From an uncultured Oscillospiraceae bacterium (GTDB taxonomy: Bacteria > Bacillota > Clostridia > Oscillospirales > Oscillospiraceae), in assembly GCA_947625355.1 (NCBI GenBank), contig CANQOA010000007.1, positions 1 through 61,773 of the forward strand: DNA of 61,773 nucleotides. Direction: 5' to 3'. This document shows, one piece after another, positions 51,232-58,089 of the stretch (the first letter of the stretch is position 1; each line of letters starts with the position of its first letter). A program made the position numbers and the translations under genes. The notes under the pieces are model-generated. The model saw only the letters and a list, made by a program, of their open reading frames with translations, was not told the DNA's origin and searched no databases.

Positions 51232-51594
51232 TCACTGCTTGCCGAGCAGTTCCCGGTTCAGGACCTTGACGACCTCCAGGGCCTCCTGCTGGGCCTCCAG
51301 GAACTTCACATATTCGTCGGCCTCCAGGGAGCCGTAGGACGTGGTCTGAATGGCGAAGCGCGGCTCCTTGTGATCCCAGTATCCGTCGCGGTAGTTGATC
51401 TCCGGGACGTACCGTGTCTCATCGCTCCAGTTGTCGAAGGGACAGACAACGCTGATGCTGCGGTGGGTGGTATTGTCGGCAAGGTATTTCGTGACATCCA
51501 CCGTGACGGTGTACGCGCCGATGGTGTAGATCTCCCGGACGATGTTCTGTCCGTTGTACGTTCCTTCCAGATGCTGCATGTGCTTCAATTCCAT
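51232..51594 (-). CDS. Hypothetical phage protein
   Basis: 120 residues from ATG 51594, which follows GGGAGGATATAGAA; two upstream in-frame starts have poorer leaders. Beta-rich centre (IVREIYTIGAYTVTVDVTKYLAD... HRSISVVCPFDNW), helical tail (VKFLEAQQEALEVVKVLNREL). No family recognised. Confidence 0.5.
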   Translation of the reverse strand: MELKHMQHLEGTYNGQNIVREIYTIGAYTVTVDVTKYLADNTTHRSISVVCPFDNWSDETRYVPEINYRDGYWDHKEPRFAIQTTSYGSLEADEYVKFLEAQQEALEVVKVLNRELLGKQ

Positions 51595-51703
51595 TTCTAT
51601 ATCCTCCCGGCCCATGGCCTTGACAATTTTTTTCGGATGGTGTATCTTCTCTAAAGAAGGGGGTTTTGGTAACCCTGACCCCCTCCGCAACAGGGCCGTG
51701 GAC

Positions 51704-51787
51704 TCACTCGGGTTCGTCCTGTTCATAGGCCTCGTCGATGGTCGCATACTCTATACCATCGAGGATGTATCCGTAATCGGTGTACAT
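51704..51787 (-). CDS. 27-residue microprotein
   Basis: MYTDYGYILDGIEYATIDEA and seven further residues, strongly acidic and Tyr-rich, no hydrophobic segment. Preceded by a near-perfect AAAGGAGGCCCACAG ribosome site, and first gene behind the leftward promoter of the element, so it is likely to be translated. Could be an anti-CRISPR-, anti-repressor- or DNA-mimic-type peptide by charge, but nothing proves that. Confidence 0.5.
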   Translation of the reverse strand: MYTDYGYILDGIEYATIDEAYEQDEPE

Positions 51788-51874
51788 CTGTGGGCCTCCT
51801 TTCACATCCCCGTCCCGGTGCTTGCTCCACCGGGGCGGTGAATTTTTGAAGGGCTCCTTTCAATTCCCTTCAGG

Positions 51875-51891
51875 CACTCGCTGGGGTGAGC
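51875..51891. promoter_or_regulatory. Element 2 operator copy (degenerate)
   Basis: CACTCGCTGGGGTGAGC, a variant of ACTCACC..GGTGAGT, downstream of the leftward promoter. Confidence 0.5.
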
Positions 51892-51902
51892 TCCATGGCT
51901 TA

Positions 51903-51930
51903 ATATTAACACGTTGAAGTGAGTTGTCAA
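51903..51930 (-). promoter_or_regulatory. Leftward promoter of element 2 small-gene operon
   Basis: TTGACA (51925-51930) and TAATAT (51903-51908), 16-base spacer containing an ACTCAC half-operator. Confidence 0.65.
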
Positions 51931-51970
51931 CACCCATTTTACACATTTTTGCGTTTTTTGCGAAATTTTT

Positions 51971-51986
51971 ACTCACCTTGGTGAGT
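51971..51986. promoter_or_regulatory. Element 2 operator, perfect palindrome
   Basis: ACTCACCTTGGTGAGT, perfectly symmetric; matches the operator in the promoter at 55627-55642 at 14 of 16 positions. Confidence 0.65.
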
Positions 51987-52089
51987 TCATGCCCCTTCTG
52001 CCACTAAAGGCACCTGTGGAGCCGCCAGCGGCCCCCTGTGCCACGTTTGAGGCCTTGGGAATATAACTACACCACTAAAACACAAAAAC
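51987..52089. other. Non-coding stretch left of lipoprotein gene
   Basis: Together with the operator region this makes a gap of about 350 bases without a gene between 51788 and 52139. Apart from the promoter, operators and terminator listed I see nothing coding. Confidence 0.5.
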
Positions 52090-52119
52090 GCGGAGAGGCC
52101 CGATTAAAAGCCTCTCCGC
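52090..52119 (-). terminator. Terminator of the lipoprotein gene
   Basis: Perfect GCGGAGAGGC arms, 10-base loop, followed by GTTTTTG on the minus strand. Confidence 0.85.
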
Positions 52120-52139
52120 ATCATTCTCTTTTTTGAGGT

Positions 52140-53241
52140 TTACTTTTCCTGGATAGCAGTAACTTTGCCGTCCTCAAAATATATATACCCTTTATCGTAT
52201 ACCCACTGCTCGCTCACGCCGTATGCCGTGGTGGTCTTGTTGCGATCTTTTGGGAACCCCCATGTCGATTGGTACACGTCCCACTCCGTCATGCCGATAG
52301 TGGGATCTTTCGTGACTTCCGGCACCACGGTGTTGTCGCTCACCTTCTCATAGGTCTTGGTCCCAAGCAGCTCGCTCTCATGTTCACAAACGAGCCGCCC
52401 GGCCTCATCCACCGCTGCCATGCAGTATCTCCGCCCAACATCATCCACCACGACCAGGGCCCCGGCCTCATCATACACGAAATAATAGGTAAAGACACTC
52501 TCCACTACATTCTCGTTGAATATATCGAGGTGAACAACATTAAATGTGTTCCCGTTGACGATCACCTTGGAATACTCGGTGGCCCATTCCCCTTGGAACA
52601 CATCCAGATCGGCGCCGAAGTCCGTGTCGGCTCCGGGCAAAGCGGGCTGTTCTTCCTCTTCCAGGTACCCCCGAAGATCATCCAAGGTTGCCCGGATGTC
52701 CACTTCATCAGTGTTCCCGTTCATATAAATACCAGTGGTGCCGTCCTCGGTAGTCCAGGAAATCATGTGTTCGATGTCCCCAGCGTTGGATTCGGAGTAC
52801 TCCATGACCTCAAATTTTGCTGCCGTGACGCCCAAGTCCTCCGCCATCTCAAAGAAAGCTGGCGCGGCACTCTCTATGACATCCAAGAAATACGCCCCGC
52901 CAGTTGCAACAGTCCGCACCATAACGTAATACTCATCCTCTAACACCATGCTATCTACGGAAGATATGGCCGGGGCAAGGTCTGTCCCCATGGCATCCAT
53001 GACGGCCTCCTCCAACGCCCGCTGGTTCTTCGCCTCGATCTCCTCCGGGGAAAGGGTGGGCTCCGGCGTAGGGCCCGCTTCACCTCCCCCGCTGCACCCC
53101 GCTATCAGCAAAAGCACCAGGACGAGCGCCGCCAGGGTCAGGCCCCTTCTATGCCGTGAAGGTGCCCCCCCCCCCGTGGATTTTTTGCCTATTTTGTCCG
53201 TGTTTCACGGACGCCTCACTGCCTGCCTGCGGTCGTATCAT
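52140..53241 (-). pseudogene. Lipoprotein gene, out of frame at a G11 tract (phase-variable candidate)
   Basis: The main frame (52140 to about 53165) encodes a lipoprotein: hydrophobic signal RRGLTLAALVLVLLLIAGC with lipobox IAGC, then a Ser/Gly/Pro linker and ~300 residues of beta-rich extracellular protein; the last ~70 residues (IGMTEWDVYQSTWGFPKDRN... YIYFEDGKVTAIQ) look like an SmpA/OmlA- or DUF-type beta-barrel repeat. No start codon lies in this frame upstream of the signal. ATG 53241, with AAGGAGGCGGCGATT and an extended -10 promoter, is in another frame and reaches it only if the run of 11 G (53165-53175) had 10 or 13. As sequenced, translation stops six codons after the tract. A GTG at 53208 is a second candidate start in the ATG frame. 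Confidence 0.75.
53165..53175. repeat. Homopolymer of 11 C (G on coding strand)
   Basis: The longest homopolymer in the window, located in the N-terminal coding region of the lipoprotein gene, where one-base slippage would switch the frame. Confidence 0.9.
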
Positions 53242-53272
53242 AATCGCCGCCTCCTTCTCATTTTGTCCCTGC

Positions 53273-53278
53273 ATTATA
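53273..53278 (-). promoter_or_regulatory. Extended -10 promoter of the lipoprotein gene
   Basis: TGGTATAAT on the minus strand, 32 bases before ATG 53241; the -35 region is only T-rich (end of the upstream terminator). Confidence 0.5.
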
Positions 53279-53303
53279 CCACGCTGCCGGGAAATAAAAA
53301 AGC

Positions 53304-53330
53304 CCCCTCCCTGCAATATACAGGAAGGGG
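53304..53330 (-). terminator. Terminator upstream of the lipoprotein gene
   Basis: CCCCTTCCTG/CAGGGAGGGG arms (one mismatch), 7-base loop, then CTTTTTTATTTC on the minus strand. Confidence 0.7.
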
Positions 53331-53353
53331 AGATGAAGCCAGAAATCAGCGTA

Positions 53354-53480
53354 TTGACAAAACAGGCCCGGGAGGTTTATACTGCAAATGAAAGGTGTTG
53401 CCGATGGACGGTCGGCCTCCTCTCATTGAGTTACGTAGAAGTAACCGCTTGCTTGGAGGCTGGGCGGTTACTTCTTCTTA
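53354..53480 (+). ncRNA. Putative antitoxin RNA of type I toxin-antitoxin locus
   Basis: A strong plus-strand promoter, TTGACA (53354-53359) and TATACT (53378-53383), fires toward the toxin gene. Transcription would start near 53390 and end at the hairpin GAAGTAACCGC/GCGGTTACTTC (53438-53474) followed by TTCTTA. The last part is complementary to the 3' end of the toxin message, the arrangement of RatA/TxpA and of clostridial type I systems. No open frame of note. Ends are estimates; the feature starts at the promoter. Confidence 0.6.
53438..53474. terminator. Shared hairpin of toxin mRNA and antisense RNA
   Basis: Perfect 11-base arms GAAGTAACCGC; the toxin stop codon (53468-53470) is inside one arm, as in known type I toxins. 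Confidence 0.65.
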
Positions 53481-53554
53481 CAGACCCCTATAACGAGGCC
53501 AATAACGCCAATGATTACCAGCGAATACTGAAACAGCTCCGCAAATGATACCAT
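53468..53554 (-). CDS. Small hydrophobic type I toxin (holin-like toxin family)
   Basis: 28 residues: MVSFAELFQYSLVIIGVIGL then a short hydrophobic end and a KKK tail. One transmembrane helix with a lysine terminus is the form of TxpA/BsrG/Hol-Tox peptides, which permeabilise or disturb the membrane when overproduced. AAAGGGGGGC provides a ribosome site. The stop codon lies in a terminator hairpin, and an antisense promoter opposes it. Promoter TTGCGC-17-TATCAT (53651-53679) would give a 5' leader of about 90 bases. Confidence 0.7.
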   Translation of the reverse strand: MVSFAELFQYSLVIIGVIGLVIGVCKKK

Positions 53555-53650
53555 CGGGCAGCCCCCCTTTCGTGAGATCAGAGGGCAAAGAAGCTGCCCT
53601 CTCCGTCGAGAGGAGCAACCGTCCATCATGGGCTTGGCAACACCATCGAC

Positions 53651-53679
53651 ATGATACCACACCACACGACAAAGCGCAA
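53651..53679 (-). promoter_or_regulatory. Toxin promoter
   Basis: TTGCGC (53674-53679) and TATCAT (53651-53656), 17-base spacer, minus strand. Confidence 0.5.
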
Positions 53680-53687
53680 CAAAAAAC

Positions 53688-53716
53688 GCCCCTCCCTGCT
53701 TCATGCAGAGAGGGGC
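53688..53716 (-). terminator. Terminator before the toxin locus
   Basis: GCCCCTCNCTGC arms around 5 bases, then GTTTTTTG on the minus strand; ends the lysis-region transcript. Confidence 0.75.
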
Positions 53717-53785
53717 TTAAAATTGTGCGGTTCATCGGGGAGAACCGTCATTTTTTCGGGGCGCGGGGCGGATGAGTTGAACTTT

Positions 53786-54058
53786 TCAGCCAGTAATTTC
53801 TCGGCTCATCTTCTCCCGCTGGATCGCCTGCACCTGGGCCAGGTCGTCCTGGAGGTCGCTGATCTCCTCCATGATGCCCTCGGCCACATTCGCCAGCAGC
53901 GCCGGGTCCAGGCTCTCCCATAAGGCGGGGCCAAAAACGGGAGATTCCGTGACCTGCACGGCGGGCTCAGGCTCCTGCCTGCTGCCTGCATCTATGCCCA
54001 GGACGAAGGCAAGGGCCAGGAGCAGCACCAGGGCCACCAGTCGGAGGGCTCTGCTCAT
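53786..54058 (-). CDS. Small membrane-anchored phage protein
   Basis: 90 residues. One N-terminal membrane segment (LRLVALVLLLALAFVLGIDAG), then a helical extracytoplasmic part with heptads (LQDDLAQVQAIQREKMSRE). Position directly behind an endolysin, overlapping its stop by 4 bases, and the topology of an inner-membrane spanin/Rz-like or lysis-accessory protein, though Gram-positive phages normally lack spanins. Could also be a non-canonical holin. No family signature. Confidence 0.55.
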   Translation of the reverse strand: MSRALRLVALVLLLALAFVLGIDAGSRQEPEPAVQVTESPVFGPALWESLDPALLANVAEGIMEEISDLQDDLAQVQAIQREKMSREITG

Positions 54059-54807
54059 TTGAGGAACACCACCTCAATGAGGGACGCCAGGGTGTCAGCC
54101 CCGACCTCGCCGTCATCATCCAGGCCGTGCTCCTTCTGGAAGGCCGCGACGGCCTTCTTCATCCCGGACCCGAACGATCCATCCAGGCCACCGGCGTCAT
54201 AGCCGGCAGCATACAGGAGGCCCTGGATGCACTTCACATAGTCGCCCTTGTAGCCCACCTTGACGGGGTACGCTTTTACCAGGGACGCGAACATCCGGGC
54301 GAAGTTGGCCTCCTGGGTCTTGGCCCCGGGGTCACCGTCAGGGTCCACCCCCAGCCACTTCTGCCAGTCCTTCACGAACTGCTTGGGATCCACCGGGGCC
54401 GGCTCGGGCTCCGGGGTCGGGGCCGGCTCCTTCCCGCTGTCATCATAGGGCGGGCGGAAGAAGATAAAGCCGGCGATTGCTGCCTTGCGGAAGCCGATGC
54501 CCTCATACGCGCTGCCGGTGCCATTTCTGGCGTCGGCCTTGGTCGCCTTGACGTGGCCGTAGTTGCCTTCCAGGGTCAGCATATAGCCGTTTCCCAGGTA
54601 CTCGTCGCAGTAGCCGGTGTGCATATCATCTCCCTCGATGAATATGTCACCGGGCTGCGGGGTCTTCACCTGGGGCCAGCCGGCGGCCTTCATGAAGCTG
54701 TGGAGCGTCGGGACGTACCAGGGGTTGCTGCACCCATCCAGCAGGGTGGAGCCGGCGTGCTTCTGTGCGTACTTCACAAAGCCGCCGCAGTACGGGGAGC
54801 CGACAAG
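54055..54807 (-). pseudogene. Endolysin lacking its N-terminus (CHAP + peptidoglycan-binding)
   Basis: The frame encodes the C-terminal two-thirds of a CHAP amidase/endopeptidase: catalytic Cys in SPYCGGFVKYAQKH, His in DDMHTGYC and EGNYGHV, a proline linker (PAPTPEPEPAPVDPK), then a peptidoglycan-binding domain (VGYKGDYVKCIQGLLYAAGYDAGGLDGSFG). The first ~40 residues of the CHAP domain and the start codon are missing; upstream the frame runs into the neighbouring repressor gene in a different phase. It is therefore the result of a deletion and should be inactive unless restarted internally. Confidence 0.8.
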
Positions 54808-55235
54808 GCCAGGTTGTCCACGCCTTCCAGGGCCTTCATGGCCGTCTCCATGGTCCCCATCTCGTCGGCAGTGATCTTCCCGTCCTTCGCTATTTCCATC
54901 AATGCCTTGGACGCCAGCTGGATGGTGCTCTGGTCCAGACTGAGGACCATCCGTAAAACGGCCCCCTCCAGGCTCCCGGCCTCCTGGGCAAGCGGGAAAT
55001 ACCGTCCTATGGGACATTCGTTCTTGCAGTAATACCGCTTTAGCTCCGGGGCCTTATAAAGCTCTGCCATCATCACCACGATGTCCACGGGGACATTCTT
55101 CACGACCCCCAGCTCATAATGGGCCAGGGTGGATTCAGACACCCCCAGCAGTTCGGCGGCCCCGGCGCGGCTCCTGAGCTTGTCGTTCTGCTCTGCAGCC
55201 CTTTTCCTGGATTCAAAATACACGTTTTCAGCCAT
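54774..55235 (-). CDS. XRE regulator with damaged C-terminus
   Basis: 153 residues from ATG 55235, where MAENVYFESRKRAAEQNDKLRSRAGAAELLG matches a common phage repressor-type family; the longer GTG start at 55268 extends beyond it. Helix-turn-helix at about 19-60 (LLGVSESTLAHYELGVVKNVPVD), then a small cysteine motif CKNECPIG near 70. The normal C-terminal helices stop after KALEGVDNLA, and the last ~9 residues (SAPRTAAAL) come from the endolysin DNA read out of frame. DNA binding is probably intact. Confidence 0.75.
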   Translation of the reverse strand: MAENVYFESRKRAAEQNDKLRSRAGAAELLGVSESTLAHYELGVVKNVPVDIVVMMAELYKAPELKRYYCKNECPIGRYFPLAQEAGSLEGAVLRMVLSLDQSTIQLASKALMEIAKDGKITADEMGTMETAMKALEGVDNLALSAPRTAAAL

Positions 55236-55301
55236 TTCCTGCACCCATTCTCCATTTCGTTCTGCCACTCACTGGGGTATAATCAGATCACAGGAAGGAA
55301 C

Positions 55302-55520
55302 TCACTCCCGCCCCTCATCCGTGGCATTGTAGTCGCTGTCCACCCCCAGGAAGTAGCTGATCCTCTTGACGGCCGCCGCTGCATACACCCGCCCATTGAT
55401 GATGGACGACACATACTGCGGCGTGTAGCCAAGGGCCCCGGCGATCTCCCCAGTCCCGATATTCTTGTCGATCATAGCGTGCTTTGCGTTCCTGCACCAC
55501 AGAGGCAGCTTCCGTCCCAT
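55302..55520 (-). CDS. Small XRE-like HTH protein
   Basis: 72 residues. EIAGALGYTPQYVSSIINGR is a helix-turn-helix recognition segment; the rest gives a compact single domain, like Cro/antirepressor-type regulators. GGAGGGGTCTAA precedes ATG 55520. First gene of the leftward operon started by the promoter at 55621-55649, which contains the element operator, so it may regulate itself. Confidence 0.72.
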   Translation of the reverse strand: MGRKLPLWCRNAKHAMIDKNIGTGEIAGALGYTPQYVSSIINGRVYAAAAVKRISYFLGVDSDYNATDEGRE

Positions 55521-55620
55521 TTAGACCCCTCCAGCATCTAAATCTTTACATTTCATGCCGCATCAGTTAAAATAAAATGTAAAATCTTTTTGCAACTCAC
55601 TTTTAACATCTTTTGGCCTT

Positions 55621-55649
55621 ACTATAACTCACTAAGGTGAGTCTGTCAA
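55621..55649 (-). promoter_or_regulatory. Leftward regulator promoter with operator in spacer
   Basis: TTGACA (55644-55649) and TATAGT (55621-55626); the 17-base spacer is almost entirely the operator ACTCACTAAGGTGAGT (55627-55642). Bound repressor would exclude RNA polymerase. Further half-sites ACTCAC lie at about 55594 and 55300, and ACTCACTGGGGT at about 55267. Confidence 0.75.
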
Positions 55650-55680
55650 CAAAAAAATAGCGTTGATGGAGGATTTTTTC

Positions 55681-56016
55681 ATGCTCTACGACAATTTCAG
55701 AAACGCCTGCTTCTCCAGAGGCACCACCCTCACAGAAACCCTTATCGAGATAGGCCGGGCCTCCAGCGGCGTCGGCAAGTGGAAGTCCGGCGCGTACCCG
55801 AATTTGAAGATCACCATGGAGATCGCCGACCACCTCCACATTTCCCTCGATGAACTCTGCTACGGCCCGGAGCGCGTCGGCCTCACCCAGGAAGAAACGA
55901 AGCTGCTGGGGCTGTTCCGGCGGATCCCGGAGGCCAAGCGGCAGATGTGCCTGGATTTTCTGAATACCCACGCGGCGGATGACCCCGCCGTCGATGCCGC
56001 TGAAAAAGATGCGTGA
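55681..56016 (+). CDS. XRE regulator, divergent (CI-position repressor)
   Basis: 111 residues. Helix-turn-helix at about 4-60 (LYDNFRNACFSRGTTLTETLIEIGRASS... WKSGAYPNLKITMEIADHL) and a short helical tail (LGLFRRIPEAKRQMCLDFL) for dimerisation; no S24 peptidase, so it would not be SOS-cleaved like the repressor of element 1. TGGAGGATTTTTTC precedes ATG 55681. It lies across the operator-bearing promoter from the leftward regulators and upstream of the recombinase. Confidence 0.8.
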   Translation: MLYDNFRNACFSRGTTLTETLIEIGRASSGVGKWKSGAYPNLKITMEIADHLHISLDELCYGPERVGLTQEETKLLGLFRRIPEAKRQMCLDFLNTHAADDPAVDAAEKDA

Positions 56017-56072
56017 TACCCTTTGCCTATGTCCGCGCCTACTCCAAAAAGCACCGATAGGAGGCTGCCACC

Positions 56073-56240
56073 ATGAACGAAGCACCTGACAACATCATCT
56101 CCATTGACAGCCGCAAAGAGGCCTACATCAAAGAGCTGCAACGCCTCCTTGCCTGTTACCAGCTCGCCAGCTCCGACGACGTGAAGGCTGTCTGGGCTAT
56201 CCTCAATAAATACGCCCCCTATATCGACATCGACCCATAA
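56073..56240 (+). CDS. 55-residue protein before recombinase 2
   Basis: MNEAPDNIISIDSRKEAYIK, then helix-forming residues with LQRLLACYQLASSDDVKAVW and a short Tyr/Asp tail. AGGAGGCTGCCACC precedes the ATG. Small helical proteins next to serine recombinases sometimes are recombination directionality factors; size and place are compatible, but nothing in the sequence proves it. A terminator follows. Confidence 0.6.
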   Translation: MNEAPDNIISIDSRKEAYIKELQRLLACYQLASSDDVKAVWAILNKYAPYIDIDP

Positions 56241-56255
56241 GCCCCGCCTGGGGCT
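56240..56255 (+). terminator. Terminator before recombinase 2
   Basis: AGCCCC-GCCT-GGGGCT followed by TTTTTC. It would limit read-through from the regulator genes into the recombinase. Confidence 0.75.
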
Positions 56256-56278
56256 TTTTCTTTACGGAGGATCCTCCC

Positions 56279-58018
56279 ATGAGTGAACGAAAGAAGCCGG
56301 CTGTGCGCCGTAGCCCGACCGCGCCGAGGAAGTGTGCCATTTATACCCGCGTGTCCACCTCCATGCAGGCGGACCAGGATTCCCTGCCTATGCAGCGGAA
56401 GGACCTGGTGGCATACAGCACCCTGATCCTAGGCATCGAGGACTACGACATTTTTGAGGATGCCGGCTACTCCGGGAAAAACACAGACCGGCCTGCCTTC
56501 CAGGCCATGCTGAAAAGGATACGGGCCGGGGAGTTTTCCCACCTGCTCGTCTGGAAGATAGACCGCATCTCCCGTAACCTCCTTGACTTCGCCGAGCTCT
56601 ACGAGGAGCTGCGCGAGCTCCGTGTCACCTTTGTCAGCAAGAACGAGCAGTTTGATACCTCCAACGCCATGGGCGAGGCCATGCTGAAAATAATACTGGT
56701 CTTTGCCGAACTGGAGAGGAACATGACCTCGGAGCGCGTCACCGCCACCATGATCTCCCGTGCTGCATCCGGGAAATGGAACGGGGGCCGCATCCCCTAC
56801 GGCTACGACTACGACCCGGACACGGAGACCTTCTCCATCCGCGAGGACGAGGCAAAGGTCTGCCTCATCCTAAAGGACGACTATATCAAAAACCGCTCAC
56901 TCGTCCACACGGCCAGGCTCCTCAATTCCAAAGGGTACACCACCCGCGCCGGCGTCGAGTGGTCCCCCAACGGTGTATGGATCATAGCGCAGAGCCCATT
57001 CTACGCTGGGATATACAGGTACAACCGCTATAAGGGCACAGAGAACAGGACGGAAAATCAGGAGGACGAGTGGGTGCTGGTGAAGGATCACCACCCAGCC
57101 ATTTGGACGGAGGCAGAATACGAAGCCATGCGCTCCATCAGGGCCACCAACGCCACCAATCGGAACGCCCCTGGGCGGGCTCATTACTCCACCAACGTCT
57201 ACGTGTTCTCGGGCCTTGCCTACTGCGGGAAGTGCGGCTCCAGGCTCCACAGCACCAGCGGGCGGGTGCTTACCAATAACTTCCGCACCACTGTGTACAG
57301 CTGCCCCAAGCGCCGCAAGACCCACGAATGCGACAATCCCTCAATAAACGACATGATCCTCGGTGAGTTCGTGATCAACTACATCCAGAATATGCTCCAG
57401 GCCAAGACCACCTTCTCCAAAATAGACACCCCTGCCGCCCTTGAAAAGGTGCTGCTCTCCGGCGGTGCCTTCTCCGACGTGGATCACATCGAGCCGGACG
57501 GGCTCGCCACCTTCTTCAACCTGCTCTCGCAATATCGGTCGGATGCCTCCTATACCTTCACCGTCCGCCGCAGCAGGAAGAAAAAGCAGGTGCAGGCCAA
57601 CCCGGAGATTGCAACCCTGTTCAAAGCCCGCAACCGGCAGGAGCGAGCTCTGCAAAGGCTCCAGGATCTGTACCTATACTCCGATGCCTCCATGTCAGAA
57701 AAGGACTATCTCATTCGCAGAGAGGCCATCACGGCGAACCTGGAGCAGATCAATGCCCAGCTCGGCATGGTGTCGAGGGGCCCGGATAGCTCTCTCTCCG
57801 ATGAAGATTTTGTCCGCCAGGCCAGTCATCTGCTCATCACGAAAAACCTCATGTCCAGGAAGTATATCTACTACAGGAGCTTGGCAGAGGCCATCCCAGC
57901 CGAAATCCTCAAAGAATATATGGCCTCCATCCTTGATTCGGTCTACGTGGTGGACGGGCACGTCACCTCCATCGTGTTCAAAAATGGCATGACCCATCGT
58001 TTCAGTTACAAAAAATAG
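56279..58018 (+). CDS. Large serine recombinase (integrase) of element 2
   Basis: 579 residues. Catalytic serine S26 in AIYTRVSTSMQ, arginine motif KIDRISRNLLDF, recombinase domain from about 185 (GGRIPYGYDYD), zinc ribbon at about 315-350 (YCGKCGSRLHS... SCPKRRKTHECD), coiled-coil region (about 455-510), and a C-terminal extension. Phase and length differ strongly from recombinase 1, so the two are not a recent duplication. GGAGGATCCTCCC, a palindrome containing the ribosome site, precedes the ATG. It catalysed insertion at the queA repeat CATGGCGTC. Confidence 0.92.
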   Translation: MSERKKPAVRRSPTAPRKCAIYTRVSTSMQADQDSLPMQRKDLVAYSTLILGIEDYDIFEDAGYSGKNTDRPAFQAMLKRIRAGEFSHLLVWKIDRISRNLLDFAELYEELRELRVTFVSKNEQFDTSNAMGEAMLKIILVFAELERNMTSERVTATMISRAASGKWNGGRIPYGYDYDPDTETFSIREDEAKVCLILKDDYIKNRSLVHTARLLNSKGYTTRAGVEWSPNGVWIIAQSPFYAGIYRYNRYKGTENRTENQEDEWVLVKDHHPAIWTEAEYEAMRSIRATNATNRNAPGRAHYSTNVYVFSGLAYCGKCGSRLHSTSGRVLTNNFRTTVYSCPKRRKTHECDNPSINDMILGEFVINYIQNMLQAKTTFSKIDTPAALEKVLLSGGAFSDVDHIEPDGLATFFNLLSQYRSDASYTFTVRRSRKKKQVQANPEIATLFKARNRQERALQRLQDLYLYSDASMSEKDYLIRREAITANLEQINAQLGMVSRGPDSSLSDEDFVRQASHLLITKNLMSRKYIYYRSLAEAIPAEILKEYMASILDSVYVVDGHVTSIVFKNGMTHRFSYKK

Positions 58019-58064
58019 GGCCCGGAAGGAATTGCGTCCTCCCGGGCCTTTCCGGCGTTTTTTT
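58019..58064 (+). terminator. Recombinase 2 terminator
   Basis: GGCCCGG/CCGGGCC arms around a 16-base loop, then TTT and a run of T near 58057-58063. Confidence 0.75.
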
Positions 58065-58089
58065 ATATTAAAAATGCAGAAAAACGGTG

